Shown here: positions 15,831 through 22,959 of the stretch, piece after piece
Layout: every line of letters begins with the position of its first letter
Numbering within the stretch: position 1 is the first letter of the stretch
Assembly: GCA_012837385.1 (NCBI GenBank)
Contig: DURH01000009.1
Location: 1 to 38,793, forward strand
Reading direction: 5' to 3'
Length of the DNA stretch: 38,793 nucleotides
Origin: Bacillota bacterium
GTDB lineage: Bacteria; Bacillota; Limnochordia; Darwinibacteriales; Darwinibacteriaceae
The notes under the pieces: model-generated
Seen by the model: the letters and a program-made list of their open reading frames with translations, nothing else
What the model was told of the DNA's origin: nothing
Database searches by the model: none
Translations under genes and position numbers: made by a program

Positions 15831-15854
15831 AAGGGGGCGGCGAGCCCCTTTTTT
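15831..15854 (+). terminator. Rho-independent terminator
   Basis: AAGGGG/CCCCTT (15831-15836 with 15845-15850), extended by T to 15854, ends the AraC-BtrH-like operon. Confidence 0.85.
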
Positions 15855-15972
15855 GCATGGGAGTTGATTCCTGAACCCCGTGGAACGGGAACGCTCAACT
15901 ATGCCGTTTGAGGGGCGCCCAGCATATCTATGGATAGGAGGTTGGCCTCAATTCAGGAGGAGGTGAACTGCA

Positions 15973-16614
15973 ATTAGCACTAAGACTGTAGGCAGCAACC
16001 TGGGTACTAGCATGGAAGTAACCCAATTCATGGCTGGCACTCAGGCGGAAGGAGAGTTCGCCATTGCCGCCACCCCCATAGACAACCCCGATGCCGCGTA
16101 CCTGGCCGCCACCACCAAGCTCGATTTCTCCGACCTGCCCGATGGAACCTCTGTGGAGACACTCAGTGATGATGTCCTTTTTGTCACTTTCAGCGAACCC
16201 TTGGTCAAGTTCACAGTTCCAGATAACTGGGCAACGTGGTCTTCCCCGCCTTTTTCCGAAGATCCCACCCCAGCCGTTCTGTATTCAACAGCCAACACGC
16301 TGACGATTGATATCTCTCGGCCAGTTTCCATCTTCGGCTTTGAACTTGAGCCATCTCCCTTTGCAGAAATTGAGTTCACGGCGGACTTCTACCGTGGGGA
16401 CAGCCTGGTGGAGAGCATTACCCGGGTGGTAGATGGAGATGCCGGAGCCCGGCTGTTTGCCAGGGAAGACAGCGCCATCAATCGGGTTGTGATCACAGGC
16501 GGATCGGATTTCGCCATCGCTCAAATACGCTACCAGTCAGCACCCATAGATGCCACTCTAACGGCGGCAATAGTCGCACTGATCATTGTCATAGTGGCCC
16601 TGATTTTGCTCTAG
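15973..16614 (+). CDS. C-terminally anchored hypothetical protein, apparent ATT start
   Basis: I do not recognise a named family. The first in-frame ATG is at 16012, with no ribosome binding site. A very strong AGGAGGAGGTG (15955-15965) lies 7 bases before ATT at 15973, in frame, and an in-frame TGA at 15964-15966 bars any earlier start. Read from ATT the protein is about 213 residues. It begins STKTVGSNLGTSMEV, contains a beta-rich middle (ISRPVSIFGFELEPSPFAEI, then TRVVDGDAGARLFA and DFAIAQIRY) and ends with a hydrophobic run of about 20 residues (AIVALIIVIVALILL) at the very C terminus. It looks like a tail-anchored or surface protein with a beta-sandwich domain. No signal peptide is visible. 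Confidence 0.6.
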   Translation: MSTKTVGSNLGTSMEVTQFMAGTQAEGEFAIAATPIDNPDAAYLAATTKLDFSDLPDGTSVETLSDDVLFVTFSEPLVKFTVPDNWATWSSPPFSEDPTPAVLYSTANTLTIDISRPVSIFGFELEPSPFAEIEFTADFYRGDSLVESITRVVDGDAGARLFAREDSAINRVVITGGSDFAIAQIRYQSAPIDATLTAAIVALIIVIVALILL

Positions 16615-16628
16615 CAGGATAACGAAAA

Positions 16629-16655
16629 CAGGCCCAGCGAGTTCTGCTGGGCCTG
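16629..16655. terminator. Bidirectional hairpin between convergent genes
   Basis: A perfect 10-bp stem CAGGCCCAGC/GCTGGGCCTG (16629-16638 with 16646-16655) lies between the tail-anchored protein gene and the threonine dehydrogenase gene. On the minus strand the stem is followed by TTTTCG, so it mainly serves the dehydrogenase transcript. Confidence 0.75.
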
Positions 16656-16660
16656 GGTAC

Positions 16661-17617
16661 TTACAGTCCTAATTTCACCTTGAGGTTCTTGAGCATATCT
16701 TCGGTCATAGCGTCCAAGTCATACTTGGGATTCCAGCCCCATTCTTCCCTGGCTGCGCTATCGTCCAAGGAGTTGGGCCAGGATTCGGCAATGGCCTGCC
16801 GCACCGGATCCACGTCATAATCCAGCTCGAATTCGGGGATAAACTTCTGGATGGAACGGGCGATATCCTCAGGGGCAAAGCTCATGGCAGTCACATTAAA
16901 GGCATTTCTGTGCACCAGCTTCTTAGGATCTGCTTCCATCAAGTCAATTATGGCATCCAAGGCATCGGGCATGTACATCATATCCATTTTGGTTCCGGGC
17001 CCGATATAACTGGTGTACTTCTTGCTGCGCAGGGCTTCATAGTAAATGTGTACTGCGTAATCGGTGGTGCCTCCGCCAGGCAGAGTCTTATAGGAAATCA
17101 AGCCGGGGAAGCGTACGCCGCGGGTATCCACCCCGAACTTATGATAGTAGTAATCGCAAAGGAGCTCACCAGCCACCTTGGTTACGCCGTACATGGTGGA
17201 GGGGCGCTGAATGGTGTCCTGGGGTGTGTTATCCTTGGGAGTGGAATCCCCAAAGGCCGCGATGGAACTGGGTGTAAATACTGAACAGTTCTCCACCCTG
17301 GCCACTTCCAGCACATTGTACAGTCCATTAATGTTCACATCCCAGGCCAGATCTGGATTGGACTCTCCCACCGCAGATAAGACCGCGGCTAGGTGGATGA
17401 TGGTGTTGATTTTGTGCTTCTGCACAGCTTCTGCCAGCTGCTGGCGGTTGGTTACATCCACCACCTCAAAGAGCCCAGTCTCTGTGAGCTCAATCTGCCC
17501 GTCTTTGGCACTCTTGCTGCTGGCTACCACATTGTCCTCTCCATATACCTCTCTCAAACGCATGGTCAGTTCGGAACCGATTTGGCCCAAGGCCCCGGTC
17601 ACTAGAATCTTCCGCAC
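16661..17617 (-). CDS. L-threonine 3-dehydrogenase, extended SDR type
   Basis: This 318-residue cytoplasmic enzyme resembles the UDP-galactose-4-epimerase-like threonine dehydrogenases, which oxidise L-threonine with NAD to 2-amino-3-ketobutyrate. It has an extended-SDR glycine motif (GALGQIGSEL, residues 8-17), a catalytic Tyr-Lys in MYGVTKVAGE and a Ser in FTPSSIAAFGD. LPGGGTTDYAVHIYYEAL around residue 180 is characteristic of this dehydrogenase group rather than of true epimerases. It starts at GTG 17617 behind GGGAGGG. No kbl (2-amino-3-ketobutyrate CoA ligase) gene is next to it. The leader on its 5' side is structured. Confidence 0.82.
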   Translation of the reverse strand: MRKILVTGALGQIGSELTMRLREVYGEDNVVASSKSAKDGQIELTETGLFEVVDVTNRQQLAEAVQKHKINTIIHLAAVLSAVGESNPDLAWDVNINGLYNVLEVARVENCSVFTPSSIAAFGDSTPKDNTPQDTIQRPSTMYGVTKVAGELLCDYYYHKFGVDTRGVRFPGLISYKTLPGGGTTDYAVHIYYEALRSKKYTSYIGPGTKMDMMYMPDALDAIIDLMEADPKKLVHRNAFNVTAMSFAPEDIARSIQKFIPEFELDYDVDPVRQAIAESWPNSLDDSAAREEWGWNPKYDLDAMTEDMLKNLKVKLGL

Positions 17618-17880
17618 TGTAAACCCTCCCTAGCTGTTGTCATATGCTGTCCCTTTATTAGTATTTGGTTAGCCTGCCGCAATACCCTCCTGGTGGCGGT
17701 GTTTATTTTTCTGGTGATGAGAGATTCGCTGGGAAAAGGAAGTGCCCCGCGGCTTGCACCGCGGGGCTGGCATAAATAGATCAGTCCAAGGTTCTGGTGG
17801 CACAAATGAGGTACCACGTAATGATGAAGAAGTGCCGCCCAGAACGATCGAGCACACCTCCTTTGCCTTGGCCTTTCTTC
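17618..17880 (-). other. Structured leader upstream of threonine dehydrogenase
   Basis: On the minus strand this leader carries a perfect 9-bp GC-rich hairpin (17744-17752 with 17759-17767), a 7-bp hairpin GTGGTAC/GTGCCAC, and three related GGNACYTC blocks. It also starts with a strong AAAGGAGGTG element followed by an open frame of about 60 codons ending at 17669. I could not match it to a known riboswitch; TGGTACC resembles the T-box core, but the flanking bases do not fit. Confidence 0.4.
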
Positions 17881-17910
17881 TAGTGTAAGGCAGAATGCGT
17901 CAAAGCAATA

Positions 17911-17925
17911 GTAACTGAGAGTTAC
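17911..17925. promoter_or_regulatory. Candidate LysR-type regulator box
   Basis: GTAACT-GAG-AGTTAC is a perfect inverted repeat that contains T-N11-A (T17912, A17924), the classic LysR-family binding pattern. It lies 114 bases upstream of the LysR gene start and could serve autoregulation. Confidence 0.5.
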
Positions 17926-17967
17926 CTTTCTCTAAGGGTCGGCACGCCCGGGCTTTGCCTAGCCAGA

Positions 17968-18013
17968 GCTCTTGGGAGGAATTCCAGTCCTGTTTACGGA
18001 AATTCCCAAGAGC
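17968..18013 (+). other. Leader hairpin before the LysR gene
   Basis: GCTCTTGGGA pairs perfectly with TCCCAAGAGC (17968-17977 with 18004-18013), and the inner GGAATTCC/GGAAATT can extend it. It ends 12 bases before the ribosome binding site GAAGGG (18025-18030). No T tract follows, so it is not a simple terminator; its role is unknown. Confidence 0.55.
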
Positions 18014-18038
18014 GAGCCATGCTAGAAGGGAAGATACT

Positions 18039-18956
18039 ATGGACTTCAGACAGCTGGAATCCTTGGTGGCTATAGTGAAACACGGGAGCTTTACCAAAGC
18101 AGCTGAAGAACTGTTTTTGAGCCAGCCTACTCTGACTGGGCACATTCAAGCTCTGGAAAACAAGCTGGGTACTGTGCTCCTAAACCGCGGCGGGAAGCAT
18201 GTCACCCTGACAGAAGCGGGCAGGATGCTCTATGAATATGCCGTGAACATCCTCAATACCAGGGAACTAGCTCTGTACTCCTTGGCGCAGTATGAAGGAA
18301 AGCTCGAAGGGGAGCTGGCCATTGCCGCCAGCACTGTTCCCCAGGGCCATATCCTGCCAGGCTTGCTCACAGCGTTCAGCCAGCGTTATCCGCAGATCAC
18401 CTACCGGATCAATCAATATGACAGTAAGGGCGTGGTCCAGGCCATTACCTCTAGTGTGATGGATTTTGGCTTCGTGGGGACTAAGGTGTGCGGCAGTGAG
18501 CTGGAAGCCGCGGAGCTTTGCCAGGGCCGCTTGGTGGTTATCGCCCCGCCTGACGGCAAGTTCAAAGAACTCCAGGAGGAGGCCATTTCTTGGGATCTGA
18601 TCAAAGAGGTGCCGCTGATCCTGAGGGAAGAGGGGTCAGGCAGTAGAACCCTCTTTTTGGAGGGACTCAGTGCAAAGGGAGTTAATGTAGATGATCTCAA
18701 GGTGATTGCCACCATGGAAAGCCCAGAAACCATTAAGCAGTGCGTCATGGCTGGCCTGGGCATCGCGGTAGTGTCGGAGCTGTGCGTCCAAGAGGAAAAG
18801 CGCTTGGGTCTGCTTAAGGTGTTCTACCCAGCAGACTTGAGCTTAACCCAGCGCTTCTACTTTGTTGTACATAAAAACAGAGTGCTCAGCCCTGTGGCCA
18901 GGGCCTTCCAGGAGTTTACTCTGGAATATGCTGAGGCTCTGCCAAAACCGTGCTGA
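18039..18956 (+). CDS. LysR-family regulator, selenium-metabolism-associated type
   Basis: This 305-residue regulator has an N-terminal HTH (MDFRQLESLVAIVKHGSF, then EELFLSQPTLTGHIQALE) and a C-terminal periplasmic-binding-protein-like effector domain starting near residue 90. An ATG at 17955 is in frame, but 18039 has GAAGGG 8 bases upstream and gives the standard LysR N terminus. Its close resemblance to the LysR group found beside selenium genes, and its position next to a desulfurase, yedE, a TusA-like gene and DUF3343, point to control of that module; the signal is unknown. Its 3' end overlaps the convergent desulfurase gene by 41 bases. Confidence 0.85.
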   Translation: MDFRQLESLVAIVKHGSFTKAAEELFLSQPTLTGHIQALENKLGTVLLNRGGKHVTLTEAGRMLYEYAVNILNTRELALYSLAQYEGKLEGELAIAASTVPQGHILPGLLTAFSQRYPQITYRINQYDSKGVVQAITSSVMDFGFVGTKVCGSELEAAELCQGRLVVIAPPDGKFKELQEEAISWDLIKEVPLILREEGSGSRTLFLEGLSAKGVNVDDLKVIATMESPETIKQCVMAGLGIAVVSELCVQEEKRLGLLKVFYPADLSLTQRFYFVVHKNRVLSPVARAFQEFTLEYAEALPKPC

Positions 18957-20085
18957 TCGCGGCCAAGGTACTGTCGATTTCTTCTTCAGCAGTGAAATGC
19001 CCTGGAGAGAATCTGACAGTTCCCTGGGGGAAGGTGCCCAAAGTTCTATGGGCGGAAGGAGCGCAGTGCAGGCCGCATCGCGTTTGGATACCGTGGTATT
19101 TGGCAAGGCAGTAAGCGATCTCGGCGTTATCCCGGCCTGGGAAGTCCACGGAAACCACTGCCACCCGCCCTTCTGTAGATGGCAGTCCCACCAGCCGGAC
19201 TCCTTCCATGTCTGCTAAACCTGTCAGGAGCCTTTCGGTGAGGGCCAGTTCTTTTTGGCGGATGGTGTCCAGTCCAACCTCCTCGATATATTCCAGGGCA
19301 GCCTTAAGCCCGCAGATGCCAGGAAGGTTTAGAGTACCTGCTTCGAATTTGTCTGGCAGGTAGGGAGGTACCTGCTCAAATTCGGAAAAACTCCCGGTAC
19401 CGCCGCTGATCAAGGGAACCATTCTTTCTGCCAAGTCTTCATGGATGAGAAAACCACCAATACCCTGGGGGGCCAGCAGGCTCTTGTGACCGGTAAAGGC
19501 CAGGGCGTGGGCCTTCACCCTGTGAAAATCGATGTCTAATACGCCCGCGGTTTGGGCGGTGTCTATGATGAAAAGCAGCCCCTCCTTTGCGCAGAGCTTG
19601 CCGATTTCCTCTATGGGAAGGATGGTGCCGCACACATTGGAGGCGTGGGTGACAGCTATCATTTTGGTATTGGGCTTGATCTGTTCAGCAAACGCTTGGG
19701 GGCTGAGGCGGCCCTGTGGATCAGCCAGCACCCGAGAAAACTCCACTCCCTGCTCGTGCAGCTGGAGCAGGGGCCTCATCACCGCGTTGTGCTCTAGGGA
19801 GGAGACCAGCACATGATCCCCCGGATGGAGCACGCCCTTGAGTAGGAAGTTCAGGCTCTGGGTGATGTTCATGGTGAAGATCACCCGCTCAGGGCTGGGG
19901 AAGTTGAAAAAGGCAGCCACCTTTTCCCTGGTTTCCCACACCAGTTCATCGGCTCCAAAAGGGCTGTTAAACCCGCTGCGGTTTACACTGCCGCTGAGCT
20001 CATCGAGGCAGAGTCTCACCGCCTCGCTCACCCCAGGTGCCTTGGGATAAGAGGTTGCCGCATTGTCCAAATAGATGCGTGTCAT
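18916..20085 (-). CDS. Cysteine desulfurase / selenocysteine lyase-like aminotransferase
   Basis: This 389-residue class V PLP enzyme would mobilise sulfur or selenium from cysteine or selenocysteine as a persulfide or perselenide. The PLP lysine lies in FTGHKSLLAPQG, the cofactor-binding VTHASNVCGTI segment is present, and the reactive cysteine lies in TRCGLHCAP near the C terminus. This GLHCAP variant marks the desulfurase group found with selenium genes. ATG 20085 is preferred to 20103 because GGGAGG (20095-20100) is 9 bases upstream. It is divergent from yedE across a region with two palindromic operators, and its 3' end overlaps the LysR gene. Confidence 0.88.
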   Translation of the reverse strand: MTRIYLDNAATSYPKAPGVSEAVRLCLDELSGSVNRSGFNSPFGADELVWETREKVAAFFNFPSPERVIFTMNITQSLNFLLKGVLHPGDHVLVSSLEHNAVMRPLLQLHEQGVEFSRVLADPQGRLSPQAFAEQIKPNTKMIAVTHASNVCGTILPIEEIGKLCAKEGLLFIIDTAQTAGVLDIDFHRVKAHALAFTGHKSLLAPQGIGGFLIHEDLAERMVPLISGGTGSFSEFEQVPPYLPDKFEAGTLNLPGICGLKAALEYIEEVGLDTIRQKELALTERLLTGLADMEGVRLVGLPSTEGRVAVVSVDFPGRDNAEIAYCLAKYHGIQTRCGLHCAPSAHRTLGTFPQGTVRFSPGHFTAEEEIDSTLAAISTVLAEPQHIPE

Positions 20086-20104
20086 CGCTGTTCGCCTCCC
20101 CATC

Positions 20105-20116
20105 CATTGTACAATG
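20105..20116. promoter_or_regulatory. Palindromic operator, copy 1
   Basis: CATTGTACAATG is a perfect 12-bp palindrome between the desulfurase ATG and its likely promoter (minus-strand TATACT at 20136-20131, TTACTG at 20158-20153, spacer 16). In this position a bound protein would block the transcript. Confidence 0.6.
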
Positions 20117-20175
20117 CCAGCTTGTTGGGGAGTATAGATTTTCCTAATGGGGCAGTAAGTGATATAGAGAATCCT

Positions 20176-20187
20176 TATTGTACAATA
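20176..20187. promoter_or_regulatory. Palindromic operator, copy 2
   Basis: TATTGTACAATA shares the 10-bp core ATTGTACAAT with copy 1, 71 bases away (centre to centre). It covers the -35 area of the promoter that reads towards yedE. Confidence 0.6.
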
Positions 20188-20208
20188 GGGCAGGGGGTTC
20201 TATATAAT
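20178..20208 (+). promoter_or_regulatory. Promoter of yedE
   Basis: A consensus TATAAT at 20203-20208 has no good -35 at standard spacing; TTGTAC (20178-20183) is 19 bases away and lies inside the operator palindrome. The weak -35 suggests activator control. Confidence 0.5.
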
Positions 20209-20262
20209 TGTATGGGATATTGACAAAAAATTAGCAAGAACACAAGTGCAGGAGGGATGGAT

Positions 20263-21348
20263 GTGAGCGGGAGGAAAGGCATGATTTTGGTTGGTGCCAT
20301 GGTGGGCATCCTAGCAGTGGCCCTTGTGGCGTTTGGCAATCCTGTGAACATGGGTATCTGTATTGTCTGTTTTATCAGGGACACAGCAGGGGCATTAGGC
20401 TTACATAGGGCTGGCGTGGTGCAGTACATCCGGCCGGAGATTGTGGGCATTGCCCTCGGTGCTTGGCTGATGTCTTTAAAGGGCGGAGATTTCCGAACTC
20501 GGGGTGGTTCAGCTCCATTCACCCGCTTTATACTAGGATTCTTTGTTGTTATTGGGGCTCTCATGTTCTTAGGCTGCCCGCTGCGCATGGTACTCAGACT
20601 CGCCGGAGGCGATCTGACAGCGGTTTTTGGGCTCCTAGGTTTCACAGCAGGTATTTTAGTAGGGGTTGCCTTCCTCAATAAGGGATTCACTTTGAACAGG
20701 ACCTATAACATGTCCAAAGTGGAAGGCTTTATGTTCCCAGCTATGCAGGTGGCACTCTTGATTCTGCTTATCACAGCTCCAGCCTTTATCTTTTTCAGCT
20801 CGGAAGGGCCTGGATCACTCCATGCACCTGTGGCCATTTCCTTAATCGCTGGACTGCTGCTCGGTGCTGCAGCCCAGCGGACTAGGCTCTGCATGGTGGG
20901 CGGCATCAGGGACTTTGTGATGTTTAAGGACACCCATTTGATCTCTGGTTTTCTGGCCATCTTGGTGGTGGCTCTTATCGGCAACGTTATTACCGGCAAT
21001 TTCAGACTGGGTTTTAGCGGCCAGCCTGTGGCCCATACTGATTGGCTGTGGAACTTCATGGGCATGCTTTTGGCCGGTCTGGGTTCCGTTCTGTTGGGCG
21101 GCTGCCCCTTGCGGCAGATTATCTTGGCTGCTGAGGGCAATATTGACTCTGCCATCACCTTCCTGGGTATGCTGGTGGGAGCTGCCTTTGCCCACAACTT
21201 CGGGTTGGCTGCCTCAGGAGCTGGAGCTACCGCCAACGGCAAGGTCGCAACCATTATTGGCTTGGCTGTCGTGGCAGCCATCGGCTTGATGAATATGGAA
21301 CGGAGTGCTGAGGTTACCTTGAAGGGAGATGTGTCAATTGGCTCTTAA
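20263..21348 (+). CDS. yedE: YedE-family putative selenium transporter
   Basis: This protein of about 361 residues has roughly nine to ten membrane helices of the YeeE/YedE fold, a family whose characterised members move thiosulfate or are linked to selenium. It has NPVNMGICIVCFIRDTAGALG near residue 25 and GCPLR twice (LGCPLRMVL and GGCPLRQII), the thiol motifs of this family. ATG 20257 abuts the GGAGGG site, so GTG 20263, 6 bases after it, is the better start; ATG 20281 is a third option. It overlaps the TusA-like gene, and the three genes yedE, TusA-like and DUF3343 form an operon. Confidence 0.88.
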   Translation: MSGRKGMILVGAMVGILAVALVAFGNPVNMGICIVCFIRDTAGALGLHRAGVVQYIRPEIVGIALGAWLMSLKGGDFRTRGGSAPFTRFILGFFVVIGALMFLGCPLRMVLRLAGGDLTAVFGLLGFTAGILVGVAFLNKGFTLNRTYNMSKVEGFMFPAMQVALLILLITAPAFIFFSSEGPGSLHAPVAISLIAGLLLGAAAQRTRLCMVGGIRDFVMFKDTHLISGFLAILVVALIGNVITGNFRLGFSGQPVAHTDWLWNFMGMLLAGLGSVLLGGCPLRQIILAAEGNIDSAITFLGMLVGAAFAHNFGLAASGAGATANGKVATIIGLAVVAAIGLMNMERSAEVTLKGDVSIGS

Positions 21349-21550
21349 TACCCTTGATGTGCGGGGCAGGTCCTGCCCAGAACCAGTCCTCCTAACTAGG
21401 CGAGCCCTGGAGCAAGCTCCAAATGGGGTACAGGTCTTAGTGGGCAATTCCACCGCCCGGGATAATGTGCGGCGTTTTGCCGAGTCCAAAGGATACAAAG
21501 TCCAGATCCAAGACCAAGGGGAAGACTTCCTGCTCAGCATTACTAGGTGA
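21338..21550 (+). CDS. TusA/SirA-family sulfur or selenium carrier
   Basis: This 70-residue protein has the TusA fold, LDVRGRSCPEPVLLTRRAL, with the reactive cysteine in CPEP. TusA-like proteins pass persulfide or perselenide between a desulfurase and an acceptor. TTG 21338 is 9 bases after GGGAG; an ATG at 21329 touches that site directly and is less likely. Either start lies inside yedE, so the genes overlap and are coupled. It corresponds to the N-terminal half of YedF-type proteins without their DsrE-like second domain. The perselenide role is inferred from context. Confidence 0.85.
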   Translation: MALNTLDVRGRSCPEPVLLTRRALEQAPNGVQVLVGNSTARDNVRRFAESKGYKVQIQDQGEDFLLSITR

Positions 21551-21554
21551 GCGC

Positions 21555-21794
21555 ATGCATTATCTAGCAACCTTCTTCACCCATTCCGGCGCGGTGAAGT
21601 ATAGAAGGTATATGAGAAAACTGGGGATCGAAGCGGAGCTCCTCCCAGTGCCTCGACGGCTGAGCTCGGACTGCGGCATTGCAGCCCAGTTCTCCACCAG
21701 CCAAGATCCTGCTGGTTTAATCACAGAAGATATCCACAAGCTGTTCGTGGTGGAAGAGGGCGGCGAAAGAGTCCTCTTCAGTGCAGATGGATAA
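21555..21794 (+). CDS. DUF3343 putative Se/S carrier-like protein
   Basis: This 79-residue protein starts at ATG 21555, 4 bases after the TusA-like stop, with AGGTGAG before it. HYLATFFTHSGAVKYRRYMRKLGIEAELLPVPRRLSSDCGIA matches the DUF3343 pattern, which includes a conserved SxCGxA cysteine near residue 40. DUF3343 genes are strongly linked to selenium-utilisation genes. It probably acts as a small thiol carrier in the same relay. No selenocysteine codon is needed to read it. Confidence 0.82.
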   Translation: MHYLATFFTHSGAVKYRRYMRKLGIEAELLPVPRRLSSDCGIAAQFSTSQDPAGLITEDIHKLFVVEEGGERVLFSADG

Positions 21795-21855
21795 GAACTG
21801 ACCTGCCGAATCCGAGAGACAGTCGTCATGAAAAATCGTGTCTTGTAGATGACAG

Positions 21856-21886
21856 GGGCAAGGCTAGTGATCACACAGCCTTGCCC
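21856..21886 (+). terminator. Terminator-like hairpin after the selenium operon
   Basis: A perfect 10-bp stem GGGCAAGGCT/AGCCTTGCCC (21856-21865 with 21877-21886) is followed by TACTTGTTA, a weak T tract. It probably ends the yedE operon. The rest of the 262-base gap to 22057 holds no gene I can support. Confidence 0.65.
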
Positions 21887-22056
21887 TACTTGTTATCTGA
21901 TTGGAACTTCGCTGCCCTTAGGATAGTTCCCCTTTCTCTAAACACAACACCACGTCCGCAGCGTGATGGCAAGACGAGGGAGGAGGGACAATTTGCAAAG
22001 AGGATTTACCCCTGCCGCTCGAGAAATTCCACAGGAGTTAAGGTGGGTGGCAGATC

Positions 22057-22806
22057 ATGAGCAACAACTATTACTACCTTTTGACCAATCTCCTTACCGA
22101 GGATGAGCGTCGGGTTGTTACCAGCATTGTGCAGCATATTGAGGAAGGCGCGGGTAAGGTTGGCATTCAGCAGATCGCCGATGAGAATTTCGTCTCTACG
22201 GCTTTCATTATGCGGCTCTGCAAGCGCCTGGGCTTTGACGGCTACAGCGAGCTCTTTTATTACCTAGCCCATCAGAACAGCAGCACCGCCCTGCAGAGGG
22301 ATCCAGGCAAGGAAGCATTGCAGAGCTTGGTGTGCAATTACGATGATGACAAGGTGCAGGCTTTCTGCGATCTGCTTGGGGCCTGTCGGGAAAAGAAGAT
22401 CTTTGTGGTGGGCGCTGGTTTTGCAGATCTGGTGGCTGAGTACATGGTGCAGCGCCTGGCCATCTGTGGATTCATGGTCTTTAATCGGGTCCACTTCTAT
22501 GACTTGATGCTGTTTTCAGAAGGGGTAGTGGGGAAGATGGCCCCCAATGTGGACCCTTCACTGATTATCGCCATTTCTCAAAGCGGGGAAACTGATACTG
22601 TGCTCAATGATGTGAAAAGGGCCAGAGAGAAGGGTTTTCAGGTCGTGTCCTTTTCCAGAAGGGATGAGTCCAGTTTAGCAGACCTTTCTGATCTCCTCTT
22701 TGTTATCAATCCCTCTAAACAGACTTTGATCAGTGAAGTACCAAACTCGTTCTTTGGCAAAGTGATTTTGGCCTTTGAAGAGCTGCTGGGCATCTACTTC
22801 CGCTAG
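22057..22806 (+). CDS. MurR/RpiR-family regulator with SIS domain
   Basis: This 249-residue regulator has an RpiR HTH (VGIQQIADENFVSTAFIMRLCKRLG split over two helices, residues 35-62) and a SIS phosphosugar-sensing domain (LIIAISQSGETDTVL near residue 170). It sits between its own leader and a terminator, just upstream of a phosphatase-ABC operon with a separate promoter. It is the obvious regulator of that operon and probably senses a phosphorylated sugar made from the imported compound. Confidence 0.88.
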   Translation: MSNNYYYLLTNLLTEDERRVVTSIVQHIEEGAGKVGIQQIADENFVSTAFIMRLCKRLGFDGYSELFYYLAHQNSSTALQRDPGKEALQSLVCNYDDDKVQAFCDLLGACREKKIFVVGAGFADLVAEYMVQRLAICGFMVFNRVHFYDLMLFSEGVVGKMAPNVDPSLIIAISQSGETDTVLNDVKRAREKGFQVVSFSRRDESSLADLSDLLFVINPSKQTLISEVPNSFFGKVILAFEELLGIYFR

Positions 22807-22818
22807 TATATTACACGG

Positions 22819-22857
22819 GGGCCTGCTGTCGGCTGAGTTCGACGGCGGGCCTTTTTT
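22819..22857 (+). terminator. Rho-independent terminator
   Basis: The GC-rich stem GGCCTGC-TGTCG/CGACGGCGGGCC, within 22819-22851, is followed by six T (22852-22857). It separates the RpiR gene from the next operon. Confidence 0.9.
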
Positions 22858-22913
22858 GTTTACACCGGCAGAAATAATTACACGGAAACGGAAAAAATTG
22901 AGGCCCAGTGCTG

Positions 22914-22922
22914 TGGTATAAT
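22914..22922 (+). promoter_or_regulatory. Extended -10 promoter of the phosphatase-ABC operon
   Basis: TGGTATAAT is a consensus extended -10 element, 38 bases before the HAD gene. No good -35 is present, which an extended -10 can tolerate. The direct repeat CGGAAA upstream (about 22882-22893) might be a regulator site. Confidence 0.65.
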
Positions 22923-22959
22923 GGCTCAAAGGCTGTGAGCAGTCGCTTGGAGTGATCCC

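Noticed and set aside
17800-17830. T-box-like TGGTACC on the minus strand before threonine dehydrogenase
   Set aside because: The flanks do not match the T-box core (no GCGG after ACC), and no terminator with a T run follows; the bases instead form a local hairpin with GTGCCAC.
20175-20690. Minus-strand frame of 171 codons over yedE
   Set aside because: Pro/Lys/Arg-rich shadow of a membrane protein gene; such frames arise antisense to hydrophobic coding sequence.
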